Part shown: positions 9,103 through 21,400 of the stretch, piece by piece
Numbering within the stretch: position 1 is the first letter of the stretch
How the letters are laid out: each line of letters starts with the position of its first letter
Assembly (NCBI GenBank): GCA_018398575.1
Contig: JAGTXZ010000005.1
Coordinates: 1,178,001 to 1,242,000, forward strand
Length of the DNA stretch: 64,000 nucleotides
Origin: Ampelomyces quisqualis
Taxonomy: Eukaryota > Ascomycota > Dothideomycetes > Pleosporales > Phaeosphaeriaceae
Direction: 5' to 3'
Notes under the pieces: model-generated
Databases searched by the model: none
What the model was told of the DNA's origin: nothing
What the model saw: only the letters and a program-made list of their open reading frames with translations
Program-made: the position numbers and the translations under genes

Positions 9103-11821
9103 ATCTGGAATCACCCTCGCCATTCGTACACGACAGAGGAACTCTTAACGGTCTCAGCCTCGCAAAATTTCATGGATATCCTCATTCACTTCTCGACGAT
9201 CGATCGAACAGCAGAAAACAGACTGCATATCTCCTGGGACAAGAAAGTGATATCCCTGAAGGGCTCGACTCTGTTCGGTAAAGCGAAACACAGTGAGGAA
9301 TGGCATCAGAGCATTGATGCAACCGCTGGTGTCCTACACCCCTCGGATCCAAAGTTTCCACACGGTTTCCTCCGCAAAAACACGGACATATACCTCAAAA
9401 AGAAGAGCAGGCTTAAACAAGCAGATGCGGATGTTAGACTGGCAATCTTGATCAATTCGCACAACGTTCGAGACATCGCCGTTGCCACAGCCGCCCATGC
9501 CATGACAGCGACCAGCCTCAGAGAGCTCTTGCACGCTGATTTGAACGTGATCCATGGAAGCTTTTGGGGGTTGAGAACCTGGTTCCAGTGTCCTAGACCA
9601 CACATCTCAGACTATGAAGGCTGCCCAATGGCTCTCTTTCATGGATAGCATTGAGTTGGTTTTTGCTCATCTGCCGTTCTTCGGCTCCGCTGACAAAATC
9701 CTCCCCACTTATCGTCCAATCAGGACTACCTGATCAGAAGTCGCGGGTTTCAAGATACAAGGGAACTCTAATACGACTTGAAACAGCGCTTAGAGACAAT
9801 CTCGACTCTGTGCGAGGCATTTTGACTTGCTACGCTTGGACTGAGACTCTGGTACCTATTCTGGATTGCCTGCAAAAGGCGCGAGGCACACCGGTCGAAA
9901 ACATCATGCAGAAGCTCGTTAGTAAGCTATCGAAGGATGCAGAAAATGTTATGGAGATAAAAGAGTGCTTGCATGAATTGTCGAGTGCTACACCGGAAGC
10001 TGTAGAGACGTGTGGTCGTGAATGGGACGCGCAACATGGCGGGCTCAATATTCCAGACTTACCGGAAACACCTCCTTGTAGAAAGACGACATTAAAGAAT
10101 CTAAATAGTGCACGTAAGGAAGTGCTTGTGAAAGATGCGACCTTGAAAACCCCTACCTCGGTATCTCCCGCCCTTGCAACGGGTCCTTACTCCTATCGAA
10201 CAGTACCTCCATCGGTCGTGGATGTCATGGTAGCTGGATGGATCTTGAGCGAAGATATCCACGCGCGAGATAGAGAGACAATCATGTCTTTCGCCGGTGT
10301 CCTTGATATCTGTGTCGAGGCACATGACGATAGTGCATGGAAGTTGAAGCTCATAGAGGCGGCAAAGTTCTGGGAAGAAATCGAGAACGAAATACTGAAG
10401 GAAGCTGCACGATTGGAAGATCTTACCAAAGGCCTTCAAGCGAGAGATCCGAAGGGCACTGCGCTGTTGTTGCAGGAGCTCGGTATATCGAGTAATGTTC
10501 CACTGGACGATGAGATGGCAATGCTACCGGCGAGCATTGTCAATTTGGTGGAAAGAGTGGGTGATGCGCAGGTAGAGATCAGCTTTCCTCTGAATGCATT
10601 CACTGAGCTTTAAAGAGGGGCTCTGGGATGCCGAACGATGCCAAAAGCTTCTTACTGAGACTACGCCTTCCGAATCTGGAAGGGATGCTCCCGTCATTTT
10701 GTACACATTTCAGTCACGACGAAAGCCTTGAAACCATGGAGCATACACCATGGACATGTTCCAACGACTCAAGATCACCCCACGAGAACTTTTGCACGAC
10801 CAAGCAAACTGTTTTTGCATGGCAACTCCACAGGATCATTCATACACAGCTTAGGATCGATAATGTCGGTATCGCAGACCTACATAGGATAGTTTAAAAG
10901 ACCATGGAAGAGCTCGGTCACATGTGCGTCTCTTGCGGAGTATCGCACAACGCAACAAATACTCAACTTCGCCGAGCAACACCATGCAACATCATAGCCT
11001 GCGCAAACTTATGGTACCAGTTACCTCTATATGTACGCATCCCAGAGATCATGACAGATACATACGCGGTGGATGCGATGTTGACCGGTGTCTACGCGGC
11101 AGCCATGTCCGGCCGCATGGAGCTTCTCCCAGGCTGTCCGATACGCAGCACCGAAGCAGGCAAAGCCATCGTTAATACTCTCCCCAGCTTGAGAGTAATC
11201 AGTCACGCAGTCAACATATCCGCAGTCCTAATATCTTACCACAAAGAGGCCGAGAAGTTCATTTCATGGGCGTGCGTCCACCATCGCGGATACATCGCCA
11301 CCGCGACAGGACTGTGCAAGATCCCGACAATGCCGCCGGGAACCCACCAATTTTTGTTTGCAAAATCAAGCCCTGGACTCGAAAGCGACTTTATGTCGAA
11401 GCTGTCTGGGCCTGGTTCCAAGAAGACGATTGTGCTCTTCCACGGCACGACTTCAGATCGCCTCCCTGCTATCTTGGCTCAAGGTCTGCGGATATGTTCT
11501 GGCACGCATTTGCACCGCACTGGAGCAGCGCATGGAAAGAACATATATTTGGCTGAAGAGCCGGCGACTTCGTATACGTATTCGCCTGCTATTGTGAGCT
11601 GGCGGAACAGTGCGCTGAGTAACATGAGGCTGTTGTTTGGGTGTGAAGTCCTGGGAACGGGGAGGAGTGTGACCAAGGGTATTCATCTGATGACGGATGA
11701 GAAAGCGGTTATGGTGCGGTACGTTTTCTTTCTGCCGGGGTGTGCGCAGGTGCCGATCGCGAATCATATTATGCCTGCTATGTCTAGTGGTATGAGTGCG
11801 CTGAGAACTGGAGCTGTGTAG
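9103..11821 (+). pseudogene. Broken PARP-family mono-ADP-ribosyltransferase gene
   Basis: One long protein can be followed through several frames. Frame 1 is 9121-9645 (DILIHFSTIDRTAENRL..., stop TAG 9646-9648). The frame then changes at about 9,649 and again near 9,720, and runs to 10610. It shifts to FKEGLWDAERCQKLL (10609 to a TGA at 10729-10731), and finally to the frame ending at 11821, which has one in-frame TAA (10895-10897). The last 305 codons from 10904 are open and hold the ADP-ribosyltransferase fold: the HGT motif near residue 180 (VLFHGTTSDRLPAILAQGL), the second-motif Tyr in GAAHGKNIYLAEEPATSY, and a final strand VMVRYVFFLP. The third catalytic position is not Glu, so relatives would be mono-ADP-ribosyltransferases of the PARP6/8/16 type. 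At least three frameshifts make a full-length product impossible, although a C-terminal piece could still be expressed. Confidence 0.75.
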
Positions 11822-11889
11822 CTGCAGGCGTGTTTGATTACTTTTTTGACATCCTTGATACCTCCAACATGATATGCATGCTTCAACAC

Positions 11890-13088
11890 CTACTTTTTGT
11901 CCAGCCTACTCTTCTCATCCTTGAGTATCTCATCGACGGTGTCTTCGATGCTCGGCGCTTTCGGCTCCCAGCCAAAAAGCTTCTTCGCCCTCTCCGCCTT
12001 TCCACGACTGTTGAAGCCCCAGCTTACAGCCTCGAAGCCCGCTTGCTCGATAGCCTTATCCTTGCCTAAGCTCTTCTCCTCCAGCTGCTTCTCGACAAGA
12101 CCTAGCTCGTACGCCTTCTTGCCCATCAATCGAGCCAAGTCCGACCACTGATGCTCGCCGTTCTCGACAAGATAGTAGCCTTGGTCGTTCCAAAATTTCG
12201 AATCGATGTTCTTGTCCACAGCAGCCTCTGTCAGAAGTACGAATACTTCCGCAAGATCAGAAACGTGGACATTGTTCCATCGTGCTCTGCCCTGTCCAAT
12301 GATTGGTATGTATTGCCCATTGAGTATCAGATGTGCCAGCTCATAGGCTTGTCTGCTCCTGGAATTCGATGGGCCCCTTCCGCGTCCTGTACAAAGTTAA
12401 TTGGCAATTCTCATTTGTGGTCCTACGCATATTGTCGGACGTGCATGTACATACCGTAAATAGTAGGAGGACACAGAATCGCTGTTTTGACCGACTCGGA
12501 GCCCGATGAGAGGACAAGATCATCAACGTTCTTGTGGAACGCATCCTCGGGAAGGCCCGTGAGATCTTGTACCTTGGTCCAGTCGTTGTACTCCTGCTCA
12601 GACCATTCGCCCAATCTTTTGTCGTCACGCATTGTGTGCCAGCACAAAATTCCAGCGCCGCCGGTATGGAGCCAAAATCCAGGCTTTTCCTTGCTGTGTC
12701 CTGACGCAAGTCCTTTGGCAATGGCTTTTGCTGCACCTTCGTGGTCGGATGCGTCGGCAGTGTGTATGACCACATCCGCCTTTCCGGCTTCCTCTTCCAG
12801 GACCTTGGAGTCTTCTAGGTCACCAAGTACGATCCGGATGTTTGGGAACGCTTTCTTTACTGGCTCGGCTTTCTGCTCTACGAGATCTTAGCCCCTCAAT
12901 TGACTCAATTGACAAAGGTCGATTTTTACCTGTTCGCACTAATGCTGTGTATTCATAATCTGGATGCTTGTTGCAAAGGGCGAACAGTGTATCACCACCG
13001 ATGTAGCCTGTTGCACCGGTACTAGATGCTCCATCAGTACAATGTTGACACAATCTTACTGGACTTACACAAAGATTTTCGGCGCCAT
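11890..13088 (-). CDS. NAD(P)-binding epimerase/NmrA-like atypical SDR protein
   Basis: Four exons give a complete 343-aa protein: 13088-13069, 13021-12930, 12877-12455 and 12386-11890. All introns are GT-AG (47, 52 and 68 nt; phases 2, 1 and 1). The N-terminus MAPKIFVTGATGYIGGD is the glycine-rich dinucleotide-binding turn of extended/atypical SDRs. Later landmarks are RIVLGDLEDSK, ADVVIHTADASDHEGA, FWLHTGGAGIL, TAILCPPTIYG and RWNNVHVSDLAEVFVLL, as in fungal nucleoside-diphosphate-sugar epimerase/NmrA-like proteins. The substrate cannot be told from the sequence; members include redox sensors and small-molecule reductases. It is cytosolic by appearance and intact, in contrast to the two decayed genes on its left. 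Confidence 0.9.
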
Positions 13089-13205
13089 CGTGGATGACAG
13101 TGAACTTGATTCGATATTGAAATGAGGAGTATAGTTTCACAGTGAAGCCTTGAGCTTTTCGTTGGCCCTCTTGCTGATAACGTAGCTTTATCGGTCCGGT
13201 ATGGA

Positions 13206-13213
13206 TGACGTCA
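13206..13213. promoter_or_regulatory. Perfect CRE/ATF palindrome TGACGTCA
   Basis: TGACGTCA lies 118 bp upstream of the start codon of the minus-strand epimerase-like gene. This is the consensus site of bZIP ATF/CREB-type factors, which in ascomycetes act in stress responses. Position and exactness make a regulatory role plausible, but it is a single site. Confidence 0.45.
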
Positions 13214-14330
13214 TGTGACGTACCGGAAAAGCTAGGGAAGAAGGTTTATTCGGGTGGCAAAATAGACGGCGATATACTTGCAAATTATACATGTCAATAA
13301 CAGTTGTGCTCAGATTGACACATGTCGAAGTGCTCAACTGGACTCGCAAACTACCAACGTCCTTGGCCACTTACTCTTGACGCAGGCAGTCATCTTTTTG
13401 CATGTATGAACCACATACCGATCATTCAACTAGCAAAAACCAACATGGCCATGTGGAACATTAAGAAGAATACTCATACATGTGCTGCAATGGCGTTGCC
13501 ATCGTTACACGGTACGAGGATGTAGTAGCGGCTTGGCAGACACAGGACATGTCCTTTCGAAGGAGCGCTTTTGTCAATACACACTCAATTGAATTCAGTA
13601 CATCTAGCATCTTTTCCAGAGCTCCAAGTTGCAATGATGAGGTTTCAGTTCGTATCCGTCTCCACACAATGTCGCACAGAATCAAATCGGGCCCACCGGC
13701 TCACGCAGGGAACAAGGGCGTCGCGCAAATCGTCAAACCTCTTACAGGGCGCCTTTCATGTCGCACATCTGCGCTAACTGGTTGCACACGCCGTTTTTTA
13801 CAGAAAGGAGGGTACCTGCATCCTAATGCTCGCTGAGAAAATGCCACGATCTCGTAGTAATCGACAACGGCCCAGAGTTGTACGGACGCGACGTTGTCGA
13901 GCTTGCGGGCCATCACACGATGAGATCAGCATCATCAGCTCGTGACGCTGCAGACCAGAATTGGCAATATTTTATGACTTCCTATCATGGCCATGCATAC
14001 TCGAGTTCAAGCACCGCGATATGACTATACGACATGACCCCGCTTCTGCCACACCAGGATGCACTCTGAAGTAAGCTCAGGCCGGCAACAATCGTAGTAG
14101 CCATTGCGTAAACATGGATTTATCAAAGTCGATTTGCGAACGGGACTTGGGCAAGTACAACCCGAAGACTCTTTGCCACCGCGGCGTGGTTACGTCAAAG
14201 TGGTAGAGGCGCGACCCTTCCCTTTTTAGCTACTAAGCAGCTTCCATGAACGACATGCAAGGTTGCAAACGTTGCTGCTAGATTGCTGCCCCTCACAGCA
14301 AATTCCTGCTGTCATGTGGGCACTTGTCTG
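13214..14330. other. Intergenic region without a supported gene
   Basis: About 1.1 kb between divergently oriented genes. A 118-codon plus-strand frame opens with ATG at 13480 but shows no domain, signal peptide or coding continuity, so I do not call it. No tRNA cloverleaf was noticed. Confidence 0.4.
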
Positions 14331-14333
14331 GCA

Positions 14334-14341
14334 TATAAAAG
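14334..14341 (+). promoter_or_regulatory. TATA box of the small secreted protein gene
   Basis: TATAAAAG stands 130 bp before the start codon at 14464, with a CT- and CAA-rich leader between (CATCAACCACCAACG). This is a strong canonical element compared with the other genes here and suggests regulated, potentially high expression. Confidence 0.6.
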
Positions 14342-14463
14342 GAAGTTGTTCGACTTGGAATCGGTCTTGTTTCATTCTCTAGAATCCGCATCATCAACCA
14401 CCAACGTCCCTTGAAACAACTGCCTCGAACAACGTATTGCTTCAGCGAATTCATCTGCCCTCT

Positions 14464-15122
14464 ATGAAGCCGTTCACGTTGGCTATCGCTGCCCTTGCAG
14501 GGACCGCGGCAGCACAGTACTACAACGTCACGTCCAACCCTTTCGCCCTATTTCTCAAGTCAGACAATGCGACCATTAATGGGTACGTGTTCGGCATTTC
14601 CCTCCATCGAACCACGCTGACACACTCAGTACCGCATTGGGGGCTTGTCATCAAGGCGCAGCAATCGAAGGCCTCTGCCTGAGCGGATCTCGCCGCAACG
14701 AGACGAGCTATTACCATACCTTCTACCACAATGTTTCCGCGTCCGACGCCCCCAACGCAATCGACATTCCCGGCGTGCTGGGCTACACGCTCACAGCAGG
14801 CGGCGGCTTGATCGTCCCGTCTGCCATGGAGTTCTCAATCAATCCCACGTCCAACGTCGCTGTTCCGATTTTCTACCCTGGCTGGGACAAGTCTTCGACG
14901 GTGGAGTTCGATGAGTGCGGCGAGATGTATGTCGAGGCGTATCAGGATGATACGGTTTCTCCGCCTGCGTACTTTCCTACGCCGCTCAAGGTTAAGAATT
15001 GGTATGTTTGCGTTACCAGGTGGTCGTATACGTACAGCACGTTGGTGTGGAAGATTGGTCTCACCGGCGAGCCGCAGAATCCGTCGTGCCAGAAGGTGGT
15101 GGTTGAGAGGGTGTGGTTGTAG
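14464..15122 (+). CDS. Small secreted protein (203 aa)
   Basis: Exons 14464-14582 and 14630-15122 are joined across a 47-nt phase-2 intron (GTACGT...CTCAG). The N-terminus MKPFTLAIAALAGTAAAQ is a classical signal peptide with probable cleavage after AAA or AAAQ. The mature protein is about 185 aa. It has five cysteines (GACHQG, GLCLSG, DECGEM, WYVCVTR, NPSCQK), several N-glycosylation sequons (NVTS, NATI, NETS, NVSA), many aromatic residues, and no membrane anchor near the C-terminus. It resembles lineage-restricted secreted proteins of Dothideomycetes in length and layout, but I cannot name a family. A role in host or environmental interaction is a guess. The gene is intact and has a good TATA box. 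Confidence 0.82.
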
Positions 15123-15836
15123 GGCTGGGGACTGGAGGATCTTGTGGCTGGCATGAAGCTGAAGCTAAAGAATGGGGAAGAGACTGGTTGCTGTTCGTGA
15201 CCTTGGAGTTGCGCGTTTGTTTCTTTTTCCTTGATCAGTGAACAGTCGATAGTAATAAGCGTCGTTGTTCTTTCCAAACACAGATTCTGGTAACACTGAG
15301 AAGAGGGCCATGTTTGCATTGTAATTGATGGATGTGAAGGACTTTTTTGATGAAATCAAATCCTCGACTGTTCGCAGTGGTAGGTAAGCTGAGCAGAAGC
15401 TCGTAATGAGCATGTCGCCAAAACCCATTACCGCAAACCAAGAATCATTCCAGCCGCTGCGCAAACCACGCCAAAAAAAAACTCGAGAACAAAAACCACA
15501 AGCAAGCTGAGCAAGGTGGACTTTCGAGGTGCAGACTGTGCGTCAACGCCTCTCTCTCTCTCTCTCTTGCTTTGATCAAGCAAAGCCATTCGAAGTAAAA
15601 AGTCGGCAATCAAGTCAGCGCACATCAAAGACCATCAAACCTGAACGCAAACCATACCCATCTATATCCTCAAGCAGCAATCTGCACACCCCCACCACAA
15701 CCTCCCACTCTCCCGCCCCAAGGTCTCCGCACGCGTGTGTCTCGAACCCACGAGGGAAGAACACAACCTCGGTGCCAAGATACCACCACAACGAGGTAGA
15801 CATGCAACTCCAGGGAGGAGGGGCGAGCTAACAGCT
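15123..15836. other. Intergenic region between convergent genes, with a (TC)n microsatellite
   Basis: Holds the 3' ends of the secreted-protein gene (+) and the 579-aa gene (-). A (TC) microsatellite of about 8 units lies at 15551-15567. A C/A-rich stretch from 15,600 to 15,730 gives short frames without support. Confidence 0.5.
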
Positions 15837-17660
15837 CTACAAGCGGCGCCTGTAAAACGGACGCTCGTACGTTTCCAGGCCGAGACCGTTGTCCAACGCA
15901 ATGTACGGCGCCGGATAGTCGTTTAGCATCATGCGCGTGTCGGAGGGGTTTACGTGGAGGCCCCGGTGGGCCGCGAGCTCGACGAGACGGCCGCGTTTGC
16001 AGGCGTGGTGGATATCTTTTTCGTCCGTGGCGGTGAGCATGTTGGCGTAGATGAGTTTGATGCGTGTGACTTCTTCGCGGTGGCGGCAGTATTTGAAGCC
16101 GTAGTCGCGCTGGAGGACGGCGGGGGGCTCGGTGTTGTGTGTGTCGTGGACAAATTGTTTTAGTTTCCAGACGGTGGAGCGCTGCTTGGGAGGGGTGTTG
16201 AGGAAGGATTCGAGGCGGGGGGAGAGGTTGCGGAAGTTTGGGTAGGATTTGCTGTCGAAGAGCTTGGTGAGGGTGTTGGTTTCGACGGCGTGAGTGAGCT
16301 CGCGGAAGATGGTTTGCTTGTCAGACGCTTCTTGGAGTATTTTGGCGTATAGACCTGCTAGATAGCGCTCTTCAATCTCAGTGCGCACAGCGACGAAGCC
16401 GAATTCGTACCATGCGTTGGTCTGGCTTGGGAGAAGGTTGCCGCGTAGCACAGCAGCAAGTAGACGCGCAGTATCTTGCTTTGACGTAGGCTGTAGCCTG
16501 ACGAGTCCAGAGTCGCGGTCATTAGGAGAGAGGTAGGGAAGGATGGTTTCAATGAGGTTGTTTTGTGGTCCTAGACATGGGGCGGTTGGCAAGGGATTCT
16601 TGACCAACTTTTCTTGGTCAGGTTGTAGATGCGGGCTTGGTGATGTCGGGTAACTAGCCTCCATAGGCTTCTGAGGAGGAGAAGGAGGAGTCGAGGGTTT
16701 GGTGTCGGTCTGAAGTTCGCGGGTGCCGGTTTGCTTTAGAGCAGAATGTAGAGGAGTGGCGGCGGCTATCAGGCTCGCTTTCGGTGGGCATTTCAGCGTA
16801 GGCTTGGCGTTTATTATGACCTTCTGGAAAGATTCTGACGTCTGAGCTGTCCGAACAAACGTATCATAGGCGCGTCTTGGCGAGCCTAGGGTGCTGATAA
16901 GGTGGTAAAGCTTTGTTCCGAATTTTCCTCTCTGAAGGAGGTACTTTAATCGATCATTTAAGTGGTCGATATTATTCGCTATAGACCAGCTCAGGTCAAT
17001 CAGGCCGTTCAGCTGTTTCATAGAGGCATTGTAGTGGCTGACGCTCTGATGGATTTGGATTACCAAGGCTCCAAGCTCTCTATCCAGCTTTGAACCGGGT
17101 TCTTCCTCGATACCGAACATTCGTGTGACAAAGTCGTCATAGCTTTTTTGATTGTCTGCAAATGTTCTTTTTATACCTTCGACTATGTGATCGATATTTG
17201 AGTAGGCGAACCTAAGGATCAAGTCCTTGAGTTTCCGACTTGCTTGCTTGGACACGTCCTCTGTTCATGTCAGCCCGGGAACCAAGAGCTATCCTACCTT
17301 ACAATTTCAAGGCTCAAGCGTAGAGAAGCTGATGTGGCACGTACCAGTCCTGTGTTGGGCAATAGTTGCCAGCAAGTCCTTCATACTCTCAACGAACAGC
17401 TGCAACTCAACGTCGTCCTCGATTTTCGCCTGTGGAGATCTAGAGTTGCGAGACATGTAAATCGTAGTCGTATTTCCAACCTCGACCATGCGCACGTTGG
17501 TTGCAGTAATGTCCGCCAGGCGACATAAGAATCGCGCCCTCAAGTCAGGCCGAGTTGTCAATGTGCGCATTGGGATGCCATCGTGGCCGTCGTCGTAGAG
17601 ATCCTCGTTGTCGAATACTTCCTGAGGTATCTCGGTCGAGTAATGGTGTCGCGGGGACAT
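15837..17660 (-). CDS. Hypothetical protein, 579 aa, mostly helical
   Basis: Exon 1 is 17660-17345 and exon 2 is 17260-15837, with an 84-nt phase-1 intron (GTACGT...GAACAG). The start is ATG 17660 (MSPRHHYSTEIPQEV). The splice gives ...HRTEDVSKQASRKLKDLI, which also shows that the long downstream frame does not have its own ATG. The N-terminal third is predicted helical (QLFVESMKDLLATIAQ, LKDLILRFAYSNIDHIVEGI, SMKQLNGLIDLSWSI). The middle is a Pro/Ser/Thr-rich linker (PSTPPSPPQKP), and the C-terminal 230 residues are again charged and helical, ending YERPFYRRRL. No catalytic motif, signal peptide or membrane span is seen. The function is unknown; coding is supported by length, splice signals and biased composition. 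Confidence 0.82.
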
Positions 17661-18047
17661 GACAAAGTCGTTGCGATAACGGTGAGTTTGTTCTGATACG
17701 AACGTTAACGCGGCCCAAGAACCAAAGCTGAAGGTAGGTTTGAATACTCACAGGCTAATACCGAAGTATTTCTACCCTACCGAAGTAAGCCCCGCCAGTT
17801 ACTAGACGTCACCGCTTCTTTGTCGGTGTGCTTGATTTATCGCTGAACAATCAGGCGATGTGGCGGTGAGATGAGCTACCGCAACACCCAAACAATTGCT
17901 GAAGGGTCTCTTCAAGAAAAGAACTTGCTTCTATGACAGTAGGCCGAGAAGTATCGTGGTCGTTGGTGTAAGAAAGTTGGAGGGCGTTGGCTCAGTAGAT
18001 CTCATATATAGGTTCTTGACATGCTGCGCATTGCAAGCCTCACTCAC
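17661..18047. other. Intergenic region
   Basis: Upstream DNA of the 579-aa gene. No supported gene apart from the possible small exon immediately to the right. Confidence 0.35.
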
Positions 18048-18303
18048 CTTTACTTGAGGCTTGCAGGATCCGGTGACGTAAGACGGCAGGTGCAGTGAGA
18101 GACGGTACGATCCGACTTGGAGCAAACGCCCGCGCCAATCTGTTGAGCGGTTGCAAGCCTGCGAGACGTCGGCTAGACTCAATTGATTGGGCGATCGCTT
18201 GTGTTGGCTGTGGTCTTGTGCATGTATGATGTAGAGAAAATGGTGGAGATTGGGGAGACTTGATGGGGCGGAATGACAATGAGAAATGAAGTTGTGTGGT
18301 CAT
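18048..18303 (-). CDS. Possible first exon of a small basic, mitochondrial-type protein
   Basis: ATG at 18303 opens 85 codons rich in Arg, Ser, Pro and Leu with almost no acidic residues (RRLAGLQPLNRLARAFAPSR), as in mitochondrial presequences. The frame is followed by a donor-like GTGAGT at 18047. I could not identify a convincing next exon. It sits in a 760-bp gap between two minus-strand genes. It may be a real short gene or a chance frame. Confidence 0.28.
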
Positions 18304-18422
18304 GCTTTCTCAATTCGGCGACAGGAAATCTACACACGTCGCGATGCTCTACAAAAGGGAAAATTTTACTGGCGCCGACGGACGCATACAAACCGGATAT
18401 CTATATGTGAAGCCCACTGACT

Positions 18423-21400
18423 TCATCCTCCGAAGCCAAACGCTTCCGCAACACTGAGTATGCTCATTCTTGCACCCCACAAGGCCACAAAGATCACGAC
18501 AATATCTACAACGAGGAGCGCAGTTCCGCCGAGCATGAAGCGCGGGCTGAAGATCCTGTACAGCATCAAGTGTCGTCGGAGATGTCCTGCCCACATCGTC
18601 GTGGCGAGGTTGATGGTGGCGTAGAACAACATGTGTGTAGCAATTGCTTTTGCCAACGCGCCCAGCAGTCCTTTCTGCTGGGGCTTCACCTTCCACAACA
18701 CAAGTGCTGGGACCGCAACAGCGCATAAAATCTGCGCTCCGAAATGGTTCAAAATGAGAATGAGAGGGGTCCATGGATATCGAATCGTGGTGAGAGGAAT
18801 GAATGCAGACTCCCACTGGATGGAGCTGAGCGTGGCTTGGTGCCCAGTTTTGAAGTAATGGAAGGAACCGAGGAGCCCAAGGACAACAGGCCCGATGGAA
18901 GAAGTGTGGAGCTTGTTGGTGTCTATTATCTCGAACAGAGAGAAGAGCTGCCAGACAAGTATGCCGATAGCGCCAGCTCCCATGGGCTTCTGAAGGAGTG
19001 CAATGGCAAGGTACCATATCGTAATGAGCAAGGCATATCTGCTACCATGCACATTCGCATAACCTAGGACAGTAATAGCTTGCTTCGGCGCTCCATCCTT
19101 ATCTTGTGACTCATTTGTAATGATACTGAGAAGAGGCTTGCTCCAGTTGTAGATGGAGTATCCAAATGCCAAACTGATGACAAGCACAATCTGTGCCACT
19201 GATCTCTTCGTGATGCTGATGACATTCGCCCAGCTGGGGTACCACTCGCCGTCATCCGCTGCATCAAGCGCCCAACATGCTGCAGCAAGCAAGAGACCAA
19301 AGCGTAGGCCCAGCCCAAGCCACAATTTCGCAGTGTGCTGGTAACTCTTTGTACCCTCAAAGTATCCAATGATGAAGGTAGGCACAAGTAGAGCGGTAGT
19401 GACAGGAATGGCCAGTTGCCAAGGCGCTGATGTGGTCGAAAGCGCAGATGCGTAGTAGGTTGATTTGCAATAGGGCATCTGCTCTTCTCTGCAAAGACGA
19501 GAGAAGGACGCGACGCGCACAAGAACAGTAAAGAGAATGGAGTGGTAAATGCCAAGTGTGCGATCTACCCTATCTCTCTGTCGGAAGGAAGAAATGACGG
19601 CGATGACACCGAACGTGGTCAAGAAGTGGAGAAGAATTTCGTCTTCCCAGATAGTGAAAGAGTTGGCAGCGAAACCAACAGAAAGAGCCAGCGTGAAGAA
19701 TACGCTTGTCCAGCCCCAGATGCTGGCAGGGAAAGGTGACAAAACGCGGTGTCGGAGGGAATAGAACGTTGAAGCGGCGCCGAACACGCCATACAAGGCA
19801 GTGGAAAAGAGAAGTAGGTGGTCCTGGGACACGTCCGGCAAGACCAAAGTGGCACCGAAGCCAATCGCTGCACCAATTGCGGCACCAATAGCGCCGCGAG
19901 TAAAGAAGACTGGGGTCAACTCGGAGCGGTCGCCCTGCAATCCACGCGCGTACATGGCAAGCATAATCAATGTAGATGCCAGTATAGTGACGCCGCTCAG
20001 CATTCTAGGTATATCGAATCTTGCCCATAGGGCGCGACAAATGCGGAGGGTGTCGCGTTGGTAGGCACTGAATGCCTTGTAAACGCTGTCATACTGCTCG
20101 CGGTCGCTTCGTTTCCCGAGCGAGCTCCATGCTGAATTGGCAGCACTCCAAAGAGCCAGAGATGTAGCGCGAGTGCTCTCGTCCAGGCCCCGAGCTTTGG
20201 CGTACTCGTGTTGGTAGCGGTGGATTTGTCCAGCCGCCAAGCGGTTCACAATAGCGAGATTCTCAAAGTCAGCTCCTTTGGTTCCTATGAAAGCTTCTTC
20301 GATAGGCCTCCCAAGATTGTTGAACGGAATGGGCATGCCTAAAAGAAGCGATAGCGTTGGGACTAGATCAATTTGACCTACGGGCCGTATCTTGGCGGAT
20401 CTAGGAGGGGTGACATGAGCTGGTGATGTGCGGCCGAATCGTCCCTTCTTCGAGTACATCCACAGCGCAGCCTCGATTTCGTCCTCGGATTCACCACCGT
20501 GGTCGCCCTTTGTGTCCATGCCATGGTCACCCATGACTACCAGAAGCGTGTCGTCGTCCAATTCGTCCATGATGCGTCGGAAGACGTCATCCATCTGATT
20601 CAGCTTTGCGGCCATGGCGGGATGATCAGGACCATAGCGGTGGCCTGCATGATCGACGCCCAGGTAATGTCCAAAGATGATATCCCACTTGTTTTTGTTC
20701 TCTGCCTTGAGCAAGGGGAAGATGTGTTCCGTGACACCATTGTCGACCGTGTGCAAGTCCCAGACGTTGAACGAATCGTAGGCGTGCGTGAGATTGGGCT
20801 CGAAATATCCGGGGAAGAGAGCGTGCCAGGTGTCATCCCCCAAATGTGCTATCCTCTTGCTCGCATTCCTGAGCTGGGCGACAAGATTGTCTTCTTCGAT
20901 AGCCGTACCGGCGAAGTTGCTTCCTGCATCAATGAAGGTAGGCAGTGTTCCCGTTGTCAAACCCTTCAGTCGTTGCAGAGTCGTTGTAGGTGGATCCGCG
21001 ATGAATGGAAGCAGGAAGGCATTGTTGGGCTGCTTCTGTGCCGTTTCGTACAAGATGGGAAACGCGTTGTGGAAGTGCCGGGGTGCGATGGGTGGAGGAG
21101 GCGAAGAGGAGGCGAGGGCGCCAAGGTCGGTAGGGTCGAACTGTGCCTTGAAGGGTACCGTGAAGTCGTATCGTAGCGCATCAACTATTATTACAATGGC
21201 TTTTTCGAATGTCTTGGGATGCCAGCATCCCTTCTGGGCATCTCCTGGCACGTATGCGCGTGGGGCATCGATTGGGGGTATTGCGCACTCGGACTTGTCG
21301 TCTAGAACCAATCGCGTGAGAAGGAAACCGCTGGTGAACAAATATATGCCGGCGACGTGAAGTATTCTATGCAACGTTAGATTCTGGCCTCGTTCCAAGC

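Noticed and set aside
13480..13836. 118-codon plus-strand frame
   Set aside because: It has an ATG but no signal peptide, domain, or splice context, and is basic and Ser/Arg-rich like translated non-coding DNA.
20499..21360. Plus-strand frames of 190-225 codons inside the GPI13 region
   Set aside because: They are opposite-strand shadows of a well-supported 1,061-aa gene and show no family likeness.
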